Of a stretch of DNA of 44,784 nucleotides, positions 25,796 through 33,313 are shown in pieces. The stretch is from NCBI GenBank assembly GCA_963823525.1, contig CAWGLW010000003.1:1-44784 (forward strand). Reading direction: 5' to 3'. Both the position numbers and the translations under genes were made by a program. The notes beneath the pieces are model-generated. The model saw only the letters and a list, made by a program, of their open reading frames with translations. It was not told the origin of the DNA and searched no databases. Every line of letters starts with the position of its first letter. The stretch's first letter is position 1. Origin of the DNA: CAWGLW01 sp963823525. Lineage in GTDB: Bacteria > Pseudomonadota > Gammaproteobacteria > Steroidobacterales > Steroidobacteraceae.

Positions 25796-26661
25796 AGGGT
25801 GCTGCCTGGCGCGAGCGAGCCGTGACCTTCGGGCCACCTGGCGCCCTCCTGGTGGGTGTGCTGCACAGTCCGGAGTACCTCACGTCTGAAACCGGAGTTG
25901 TCGTGATCGTGGGTGGACCGCAGTACCGTGTCGGCAGTCACCGGCAGTTCGTCCTGCTGGCCCGTGATCTGGCGCGGCATGGCATTCCGGTGCTGCGCTT
26001 TGACTACTCCGGTATGGGCGACAGCCTTGGCGGAAGCGTCGCTTTTGACCAGACAGGGCCAGACATCGGGGCGGCAGTGGATTTCCTGCTCGACAACGTC
26101 CGCGGGTTGAGCAAAGTCTGCCTTTGGGGTCTATGTGATGCGGCATCCGCTGCCTTGATGTATGCACCGGCGGATCGGCGCGTCGAAAGCCTTCTGTTGC
26201 TCAATCCCTGGGTTCGCACGGAGTCCGGTCTTGCTCAGGCCTATATCGAGAATTACTACGGGCGCCGTCTGCGCAGTGGGGCGTTCTGGCGCAAGGCGCT
26301 CGGTAACCCGACGACCGTATTGCGGTCGGCACGTGACTTTCTGAAAAACGTGCTGGCGGCCAGATCGCCGGCGGTTGCCGGGACTGCTGCAGGCACTGGC
26401 GGGTCCTTCCTGGATCGAATGCTGCGTGGCGCTGTCGATTTCGAGGGTCGCATGCTGATCTTGCTGAGCGGTCGTGACACCGTAGCGACTGAGTTTGAGG
26501 TCATTCAGCAACGCGATGCCCGGTGGGCCCGCGCGTTCGCTCGCCGCGGAGTCACAGTGAGCCGACTCGAGGCGGCGGACCATACGTTTTCAAGGCGAGA
26601 GTGGCGCGACTGGGTGTCCGGGAAGACCGCGGAGTTCATTCTGAAAGGAACGAAATCGTGA
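25792..26661 (+). CDS. XrtA-associated alpha/beta hydrolase 1 (TIGR03100-like)
   Basis: A 289-aa alpha/beta hydrolase with an apparently complete Cys-Asp-His set: Cys115 in the nucleophile elbow LWGLCDAAS, Asp in LLSGRDTV and His in EAADHTFS. VIVGGPQYRVGSHRQF gives the oxyanion region. It may act as a thioesterase or acyltransferase on the ACP-bound group (inference from neighbours). It is translationally coupled to hydrolase 2. The true start is ATG 25792; the frame is open upstream by chance. Confidence 0.88.
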   Translation: MKGAAWRERAVTFGPPGALLVGVLHSPEYLTSETGVVVIVGGPQYRVGSHRQFVLLARDLARHGIPVLRFDYSGMGDSLGGSVAFDQTGPDIGAAVDFLLDNVRGLSKVCLWGLCDAASAALMYAPADRRVESLLLLNPWVRTESGLAQAYIENYYGRRLRSGAFWRKALGNPTTVLRSARDFLKNVLAARSPAVAGTAAGTGGSFLDRMLRGAVDFEGRMLILLSGRDTVATEFEVIQQRDARWARAFARRGVTVSRLEAADHTFSRREWRDWVSGKTAEFILKGTKS

Positions 26662-26744
26662 CCTTGATCGCGCGCTTCCTGAGTCCCGCGTGGGACACTT
26701 CGTCGATGTGACGGGGCCCGGCCAGGGCTCTACGGAGATCCATC

Positions 26745-27542
26745 TTGTTGCCAACATTCGTCGGTATCGGAGCGCAGCGGGCAGGTACGACCTGGGCGTA
26801 TAACTGCCTGGCCGAGCACCCGGATGTTTTCATGACGGCCAAGAAGGAACTGCACTTCTTTTACGTCAATTATGGTCGTGGCCTGGACTGGTATCAGCAG
26901 CAGTTCGAGGGTGCTGACGGATGCAGCGCGAGGGGTGAAATCACGCCGGACTACATGTATCACGAAACGGCCATACGCAATATCTCCAGGGATATTCCGG
27001 ACGCGCGACTTTTTGCAGTGCTTCGCAACCCGATCGATCGCGCCGTGTCGCAGTATGCCCTGCACAAGGATCGATTCGGCAATGCCCCGTTTTCCGACGT
27101 CAGCATCCCCGGCTCGGAGCTGGTCGACAGGGGGCTCTATTTCCGGCATCTGCAGATGGTCTATTCTTATTTCTCGGCGGACCGCGTGAAAATACTGTTC
27201 TACGATGACCTGTCGAATAAGCCGATCGAGTTCCTCGCCGAGCTGTACGATTTCGTCGGCGTGGACAGTGCCTTTCGCCCGCCCTCCCTGCAGACCCGGT
27301 ACAACCGGGTCATCTATCCTGGAGTTCAGAAAATATTGCTTGGATCCGGGATGGGCTGGATTATTGACGGAATCAAGAGGACAGGTATCGGCGAATGGAT
27401 CCGGCGCAGGAATACGGGCGAGCGGCGGGATGCCGGTTTCGCAACATCCAGTGATCTCGATCGGCTGAGAAACTATTTCCGGGATGACGTAGCGCGGTTG
27501 TCAAGGCTTCTCGACCGTGACCTGCAGCATTGGTTGCAGTGA
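26745..27542 (+). CDS. Sulfotransferase-family protein
   Basis: A 265-aa PAPS-dependent sulfotransferase. The phosphosulfate loop is GIGAQRAGTTWAYNCL (7-22) and the 3'-phosphate site is LFAVLRNPIDRAVSQY with Arg94 and Ser102. FYDDLSNKP is the usual late motif. TTG 26745 is the start; GGAG at 26735-26738 is six to seven bases upstream, and a second TTG follows at once. It resembles heparan-type carbohydrate sulfotransferases, so a sugar hydroxyl or amine on the EPS is the likely acceptor. Confidence 0.87.
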   Translation: MLPTFVGIGAQRAGTTWAYNCLAEHPDVFMTAKKELHFFYVNYGRGLDWYQQQFEGADGCSARGEITPDYMYHETAIRNISRDIPDARLFAVLRNPIDRAVSQYALHKDRFGNAPFSDVSIPGSELVDRGLYFRHLQMVYSYFSADRVKILFYDDLSNKPIEFLAELYDFVGVDSAFRPPSLQTRYNRVIYPGVQKILLGSGMGWIIDGIKRTGIGEWIRRRNTGERRDAGFATSSDLDRLRNYFRDDVARLSRLLDRDLQHWLQ

Positions 27543-27588
27543 GGGTGATCATGACAAGCATGTTTTGCGTTGCGCCGAGGGAAGTGGA

Positions 27589-28596
27589 ATGAGCAAGATT
27601 GACCGACCCATCCTGGCCATCGGCATGCCCCGGTCCGGGACGACATGGATTGGCAAGATCCTCGACAGCCACCCGCGCACCTTGTACCGACACGAGCCCG
27701 ACACCTGGCAGAGGCTCGAGGACACACCGATATTCGCTGCGCCACGGCCGACAGAGAAGGAAAAGGCACGGGTCAGGAGCTTCATCGAATCGCTTCCCGG
27801 AATGCAGGCGGATCGTGTCTGCGGCAAGCGGCCTCTCTTCGACAAGGAATATGCATCGGCATGGGCGGTTCGCCGGTACGCGGCGGCATCGCTGGCCCAC
27901 AAGGCCCTTTCGCGCCTGGGGGCCGGCGGCTCGCCCCCTGTACCCCCTCAGCCGGGCTCAGGCCAGTCGTATCGGCTGGTCATGAAGTCAATCGAGTCGC
28001 TAGGGCGCATCGGGCTTCTCGCCCACAGTATCCCCGAAGGACGATTCCTGCATATTGTCCGTCACCCCTGCGGTTACGTGGCGTCCGTTCTGCGGGGCGA
28101 GGCACAGAAGAGATTCGGCCACAACGAAGCGGCCAGCGATTTTGAGCTGCTGGGCATGGCCTGCGATACTGAACAGGGACGTCGACACTCGTTGTCAGTG
28201 GATCACCTTCGCACGCTGACGCCTGCGCAACGCCTTGCATGGCGCTGGCTGATTTTCAATGAGAAGGCTGCCGATGAGACAGCGGAGCAGGGCAACTCGC
28301 AAATTCTGTATTACGAGAAGCTTTGCGCCGATCCGGTCGGCGAGACGAGGCGTGTGTTCCAGTTCTGCGATCTCGAATGGAATGCACAAACACAGGGTTT
28401 TGTCACGCAGAGCACGACGCACTCCCGGGCCGACTACTACAGCGTCTATAAAGATCCGATGGAGAGCGCGTGGCGCTGGCAGGAGAAAATGGAGCCCGAG
28501 TCCATTCGGCAGGTCATGGAAATTGCATCCAGGATTGACCTGACGCGCCCGTACCTGTCTTCCGAACAGTGGAATCGGTCGGTCGAATCAGCATGA
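27589..28596 (+). CDS. Sulfotransferase-family protein
   Basis: A 335-aa sulfotransferase: phosphosulfate loop IGMPRSGTTWIGKIL (11-25), 3'-phosphate motif FLHIVRHPCGYVASVL with Arg158 and Ser166. ILYYEKLCADP is the usual later motif. ATG 27589 is preceded by GAGGGAAG at 27577-27584. It is the third sulfotransferase and follows the second by 46 bases, so the two are probably co-transcribed. The three differ enough to have separate acceptors. Confidence 0.87.
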   Translation: MSKIDRPILAIGMPRSGTTWIGKILDSHPRTLYRHEPDTWQRLEDTPIFAAPRPTEKEKARVRSFIESLPGMQADRVCGKRPLFDKEYASAWAVRRYAAASLAHKALSRLGAGGSPPVPPQPGSGQSYRLVMKSIESLGRIGLLAHSIPEGRFLHIVRHPCGYVASVLRGEAQKRFGHNEAASDFELLGMACDTEQGRRHSLSVDHLRTLTPAQRLAWRWLIFNEKAADETAEQGNSQILYYEKLCADPVGETRRVFQFCDLEWNAQTQGFVTQSTTHSRADYYSVYKDPMESAWRWQEKMEPESIRQVMEIASRIDLTRPYLSSEQWNRSVESA

Positions 28597-28684
28597 CGAC
28601 CGGCTGACCCGCCGATTACGCCTGGGCAGGATCGCGCGCGAGTGCGTTTCGGCCCGATGAACGGCAACCGATGAGGCCTGCAGG

Positions 28685-29797
28685 ATGAGCGATTGGACGA
28701 CCCAGCGCGTGGACCTGAGTCTCGACCTCGGCATCAAGTCTTCCCGCTCCGTTGGCCGGGTAATCCTGCTCGCGGCGCTGGTGCTTTTCCTGGCCGAGGC
28801 TGCCCTGCAGGTGCGCTCCCAGGTACGTACGGGTCGCAGCGTCTGGTCGCTGTTGTCATCGACGTCAATGTATGTCGTCGATGCGGACCTGGGTATCCGC
28901 CTGCTGCGGCCTTCCGCCGAGATCGGCGGCAGGCAGACATCGATCAGGACGAATCGTCTCGGTCTGCGGGGGGAGGACATTCCAACGCAGTCGGCGGCTC
29001 ACGAATGGAGAGTGGCTTTGCTCGGCGCCTCGACCATAATGAGCCCGTTCGCCGCTTCGAATGACGCGACCGCGGCCGCCATTCTCGAGGGTGAGTTGCG
29101 TGCCGATCGCGAACCGGAGAAGGTGACGGTCATTAACGCAGGAATCGGCGGGCTGAAAGTGCGTGAACAGGTCGTGCTGCTCAGCGATCGCCTGCTGCCG
29201 CTGAATATCTCCTTGCTCGCCTGGTACCCGGGCATGAACGACATCACATGCCAGTCCCCCGGGGGGGAGAGTGCCCGCGAGTCCCGTGTTCGACTGCCCG
29301 TCCCCGAGTGGCCTGCCTGGCTATTGAGTTACGACCTGCTGGTCAAGAATTCATCCTGGATTCGACGCAGCAGGGTCAGCAGCAACCAGCGTCTGGTGCC
29401 GGCATTTGAACCCTCGAAGCTGCGTTCGGATCTGGAAGCCGGTCTACGGGTGGCCAAGACAGCGGGTATCCCGGTTGTGCTGATTACAAGCGCCGCGTCT
29501 TTCGACTCGGGGATGACGGAAGTGGAACTGCGGCGGCGTTCCGCGGCCGCGCTGGAGCACCGTCCCTGTTTCTCTGCAAGAGAGTTTGCCGATGCGTTTG
29601 ACACCTTCAACGTGGTGCTGCGCGAAGTCGCAATGACACACGGTGTGGGACTGGTCGATGCATCTCAGGCGCTTGGAACAGACCCTGAGCTGTATTCCGA
29701 TGCAACCCACTTCACCCTTAAAGGGGAACAGCGCCTCGCTGAATTGCTGCGACAGGCATTGCGCAACTATCCCGCACTGACATCGAGCCAGCAATGA
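28685..29797 (+). CDS. Membrane-anchored SGNH-like protein, partner of the O-acyltransferase
   Basis: A 370-aa protein with an N-terminal membrane anchor at about 24-42, then an SGNH/AlgJ-AlgX-like periplasmic domain. Visible blocks are LLGAST (112-117, with GAS in place of GDS and Ser116 as nucleophile), NAGIGG (151-156), PGMND with Asn185, and SDATHFTLKG with Asp339 and His342. In alginate- and cellulose-type systems such proteins take acetyl from an MBOAT partner and place it on the polymer. The stop overlaps the MBOAT gene start (ATGA), which supports that pairing. Confidence 0.85.
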   Translation: MSDWTTQRVDLSLDLGIKSSRSVGRVILLAALVLFLAEAALQVRSQVRTGRSVWSLLSSTSMYVVDADLGIRLLRPSAEIGGRQTSIRTNRLGLRGEDIPTQSAAHEWRVALLGASTIMSPFAASNDATAAAILEGELRADREPEKVTVINAGIGGLKVREQVVLLSDRLLPLNISLLAWYPGMNDITCQSPGGESARESRVRLPVPEWPAWLLSYDLLVKNSSWIRRSRVSSNQRLVPAFEPSKLRSDLEAGLRVAKTAGIPVVLITSAASFDSGMTEVELRRRSAAALEHRPCFSAREFADAFDTFNVVLREVAMTHGVGLVDASQALGTDPELYSDATHFTLKGEQRLAELLRQALRNYPALTSSQQ

Positions 29798-31209
29798 CCC
29801 TGGCAGGTGCGGCCTTCATTTTATTCCTGGCCAGCGTGTACCTGCTTTGGCGATACGTCATAGCCGGTGATGAGGCGCGCAGGAACTTTCTGCTGTTGGC
29901 CAGTTATGTTTTCTATTGCACCTGGGACGCTCGACTGGCTTTGGTGCTGGTGCTCACTACCGTCGTGCAGTGGTGGCTTGGAGCCCGTATTGAGCGCGCA
30001 GGCAGCGAGGCCGTTCGTCGGCGCCTGGTGACGGCGTCAGTGGTTTTCGGCCTGGCTCTTCTTGGCTATTTCAAGTATGCGGGCTTCTTTGTGGAAGGCC
30101 TTAAGGCACTGCTGGCCAGCGTTGGCTTCGACACCGGCGGCAGAATTCTCGACATCGCTGCGCCGATAGGCATCTCTTTTTATACGTTCCAGTCGCTGAC
30201 CTACACACTGGACATATACCGGGGACACGAGCGTTCGACGCGGAGCTTGCGTGATTTCGCGCTGTTTCTCGCATTCTTCCCCCACGTAACAGCAGGCCCG
30301 ATTGCGCGCGCCCGAAGGCTGTTGCCTCAGCTCGAGGCACCTTCCTATCGAGGGCCGCTGGAGGCGGAGGGCATCTACCTTCTCGCCAGGGGCCTGTTCA
30401 AGAAAGTCGCCATCGCCGATGTGCTGGCGGCGCAATTTGTTCATCCGGCATTTGGTCAGCCCGCGTCGTGGAGTTCGACCTTTCTGGCAGTGGCCGTTGT
30501 CGCCTACAGCTTCCAGATATACATGGACCTTTCCGGATACACGGACCTCGCCCGCGGCGCGGCCCGGCTGTTCGGGTATCGCCTTGACAGGAACTTCGAC
30601 CGGCCCTACCTGGCGCGAACGGTGTCGAACTTCTGGCAGCGTTGGCATATTTCGATGTCGAGTTTCTTCCGGGAGTATCTCTACTTCCCGTTGGGTGGGT
30701 CGCGTCGCGGCAACGTTTACGTGAATCTGCTGATCACTTTTGTCGCGATCGGCATGTGGCACGGAGCCGGCTGGAATTTCGTTCTATACGGCCTGTTGCA
30801 CGGCTCCATGGTCTGCCTGGAGCGTGCGAGGCGGACCCGAAGAAAGGCGCTTGGTCAGCCGGACGTGGTTGCGGGGGCGCCCGCGCTGTTGTCAGGGATC
30901 GTGGCAACCTTCGTTTTTGTCAGCCTGGCACGTGTCCTGTTTGTCGCGTCCGACCTGGGGGCTGCGCTGGATTTTTTCTACCAGCTTGGCGGTTCCCCGG
31001 GAACCGGCGGGGCGGCAGGGCCGCAAGGCTACGCGACGCTTGCGCTGGCCATGGCTCTGCACCTTCTGCCACGTGGGGGTGAACGGCGAATCGTCAATTC
31101 CATGCTTTCGTTACCGAGTATCATACAGGCCATGGGCATGGTCTTCTTTGTGTACCTGCTGGTTATTCTTGCGGCCGACACACAGCCTTTCGTTTACTTC
31201 CGGTTCTGA
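29794..31209 (+). CDS. MBOAT-family O-acyltransferase (AlgI-like)
   Basis: A 471-aa polytopic membrane enzyme moving acyl, usually acetyl, groups across the membrane for polysaccharide O-acylation. Family motifs are clear: FFPHVTAGPIARARRLLPQL (161-180), NFWQRWHISMSSFFREYLYF (279-298, His286) and the catalytic GMWHGAGWNFVLYGLLHG with His323. IAAPIGISFYTFQSLTYTLD (121-140) is also canonical. Translationally coupled to the SGNH partner. Together with the sulfotransferases it points to a heavily substituted polymer. Confidence 0.93.
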   Translation: MTLAGAAFILFLASVYLLWRYVIAGDEARRNFLLLASYVFYCTWDARLALVLVLTTVVQWWLGARIERAGSEAVRRRLVTASVVFGLALLGYFKYAGFFVEGLKALLASVGFDTGGRILDIAAPIGISFYTFQSLTYTLDIYRGHERSTRSLRDFALFLAFFPHVTAGPIARARRLLPQLEAPSYRGPLEAEGIYLLARGLFKKVAIADVLAAQFVHPAFGQPASWSSTFLAVAVVAYSFQIYMDLSGYTDLARGAARLFGYRLDRNFDRPYLARTVSNFWQRWHISMSSFFREYLYFPLGGSRRGNVYVNLLITFVAIGMWHGAGWNFVLYGLLHGSMVCLERARRTRRKALGQPDVVAGAPALLSGIVATFVFVSLARVLFVASDLGAALDFFYQLGGSPGTGGAAGPQGYATLALAMALHLLPRGGERRIVNSMLSLPSIIQAMGMVFFVYLLVILAADTQPFVYFRF

Positions 31210-31210
31210 G

Positions 31211-33286
31211 GTGAACGGGCGAAAGGTACTCGGCTGCGTACTGGCTTTCTTCCTGACGGCACTGCCGTCACTTCTGCTGGCCGCGCAGCCATTGACCACG
31301 ATCCACGTATCCAGCACCTCCAGGGATGCCCAGAACGCGGTGCCGATAACCGTTGGCCAGGCTTTCGACGTGGCCGAAGTACCAGCCGGTTCGCTCATTG
31401 GGGTTCTTGACCGGAAGAAGCATCTATTGCCGGCACAGATTGACTGGAAAGCGAGTCACGCCGACGGCAGTCTGCGTCACGGGGTGCTGACGTTCATCCT
31501 GCCTCAGATAGCAGCGGGTGAAGATGAAGCGTTGCAGGTGGTTGTCGACGACAGTGCTGCCTCTGGCCATTCCGTCTCGCTGGCCGACGTCCTCAGCACC
31601 GACTTCGATGCGTCGATCAACCTGCAGAAGGCCGACCAACGATACACGGCGGAACTGCGACAGGCACTGGAGAGGCGACCTGCGGAGCCGTGGCTTTCCG
31701 GTGCGCTGGTCTCGGAGTGGATCATTCAGGCCGACTTCGCGAATGCGGACGGCGCGGTCCACCCGTACCTGATGGCAGAGTTCCACCTCCGTGCTTACCG
31801 CAGTGATCGTGGTCGCCCGACACGCATGCGGCTCGATGTGGTTGTGGAGAATTCCTGGGCCCGGGTGGCCGGGATCGACACTCAGCAGTACGATGTTTCA
31901 ATCAACGTCGCCGGGCGTCGTGTGTTCGAGCAGACAGGCGTTGTGCATTACGCTCACGCTCGCTGGCATCGGGTGTTCTGGTGGGGCGATGAGCCGAGGG
32001 TCTACGCAGGACTCGATACCCGACAGCTGCAACAGAGCAAGGCGGCGCCGCAGTACGCGGATCTGCACCCCGACGACAAGACACTAAATGCGCTGGTCCA
32101 GGCGCCCCCCGCGCCGATGGATAACCTCGACCTGGACGACAAGCTGGGCCAGGGCGGGGCTCGTCCTTGGATTGGACCCATGACCCGCTGGGATTCGCTT
32201 TACCTGGTCAGCGGTGACCGCCGTGCCTGGCGGGCCATGCTGGCTTACAACGACGCCTGGTCCGCATACCCGATCCATTTTCGCGATCAGAAGTCGGGTC
32301 TTGCCGTCGACCTGTCACTGCCGCGAAATCACTTCGGCGGCGTGGCCGGGGCTGGAAAGTCCGATTTCGCCAGACCACTTAGCCGAGGCCCCTACGTCTG
32401 GAAGAATTCCCACGCGCCGCCGGCTGGCTACATGGCCTATCTCGTAACCGGCGACCGCTTCTACCTCGATGAACTCCTGTTTGCCGCAAACATCAACCTG
32501 CTCCAGGAAATCTCGGTCGGCGCCAGGGCCTACCCATCGACCTGGCCGCGGGTGCTGCATTCCAGGCAGGTTCGGGGTCAGGCCTGGGGCCTTCGAACCC
32601 TTGGACTGGCGGCCTACCTGACGCCTGACAATCATCCGCTCAAAGACTATTTCGTTCAGTCGGTTGATGACAACCTGCGTTATTACAATTCCATTTATCC
32701 TGCCGATAACCCGCTTGGGCTGATCTCGAGGGAGCGCGGACGCTACACTTACGACACGCTGGGGCCGGATACCGGATATTCGCCCTGGCAGCACAGTTTC
32801 TTCACCTTTGCCATTGGCCGACTGGTGGAGATGGGATTCGACCAGGCTCGCCCATTGTTTTCGTTCGTGACGCGCTGGCATCGTGGTGTACTCACGAATC
32901 CGGAATTCTGCTGGGTCTTTGCTGTCAACTATTCAGTGGGTGTACGGCCCGCCAAAGACCTGCCCACTTTCAGCACCTACAGGGAGGTATACGAGGCGAA
33001 CATATTGCCCGGGATCAGGGCCCTTGGCTGCGGGACAGCGGCAATGGCCGAGGCAATTGGCAAACCCGAAGGGGCCTTCAATGATTTCCTGTCGAGCCCG
33101 ACCAGCTATCAGGCCAATCAACAGCCGGCTGTTGCGATGATGGTGAGCCTCGGCGAGGCAGGCGGGGTCGAGGCCTGGAAACTCGTGAGCACGCGCACGG
33201 GAAAACCGACGTACGACAACTATCCGAATTTTGCCGTCGTACCAAGAGCAATGGTCGAAAACCGCAAGCACCAGCGCGCGCCGTAA
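31211..33286 (+). CDS. Large secreted protein of unknown function, possible polysaccharide-active enzyme
   Basis: A 691-aa protein starting at GTG 31211, one base after the MBOAT stop, with a signal peptide (VLGCVLAFFLTALPSLLLAA). The first ~300 residues are beta-rich: PITVGQAFDVAEVPAG and DGSLRHGVLTFILPQIAAGE recall the RIFT-barrel N-domain of PcRGLX/YetA-type proteins. The remainder is helical, Trp/Tyr-rich and toroid-like (ARPWIGPMTRWDSLYLVSGD, YSPWQHSFFTFAIGRLVEMG), like many lyases and glycosidases. I cannot assign catalytic residues. Its place behind the O-acetylation pair suggests it acts on the same polymer in the periplasm or outside. The family call is tentative. Confidence 0.72.
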   Translation: MNGRKVLGCVLAFFLTALPSLLLAAQPLTTIHVSSTSRDAQNAVPITVGQAFDVAEVPAGSLIGVLDRKKHLLPAQIDWKASHADGSLRHGVLTFILPQIAAGEDEALQVVVDDSAASGHSVSLADVLSTDFDASINLQKADQRYTAELRQALERRPAEPWLSGALVSEWIIQADFANADGAVHPYLMAEFHLRAYRSDRGRPTRMRLDVVVENSWARVAGIDTQQYDVSINVAGRRVFEQTGVVHYAHARWHRVFWWGDEPRVYAGLDTRQLQQSKAAPQYADLHPDDKTLNALVQAPPAPMDNLDLDDKLGQGGARPWIGPMTRWDSLYLVSGDRRAWRAMLAYNDAWSAYPIHFRDQKSGLAVDLSLPRNHFGGVAGAGKSDFARPLSRGPYVWKNSHAPPAGYMAYLVTGDRFYLDELLFAANINLLQEISVGARAYPSTWPRVLHSRQVRGQAWGLRTLGLAAYLTPDNHPLKDYFVQSVDDNLRYYNSIYPADNPLGLISRERGRYTYDTLGPDTGYSPWQHSFFTFAIGRLVEMGFDQARPLFSFVTRWHRGVLTNPEFCWVFAVNYSVGVRPAKDLPTFSTYREVYEANILPGIRALGCGTAAMAEAIGKPEGAFNDFLSSPTSYQANQQPAVAMMVSLGEAGGVEAWKLVSTRTGKPTYDNYPNFAVVPRAMVENRKHQRAP

Positions 33287-33313
33287 GAGACCGCTCCGAT
33301 CCCCGAACGAAGA

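Noticed and set aside
30740..31210. Extension of the secreted 691-aa protein into the MBOAT gene
   Set aside because: The upstream frame has no signal peptide character; GTG 31211 begins a normal signal peptide.
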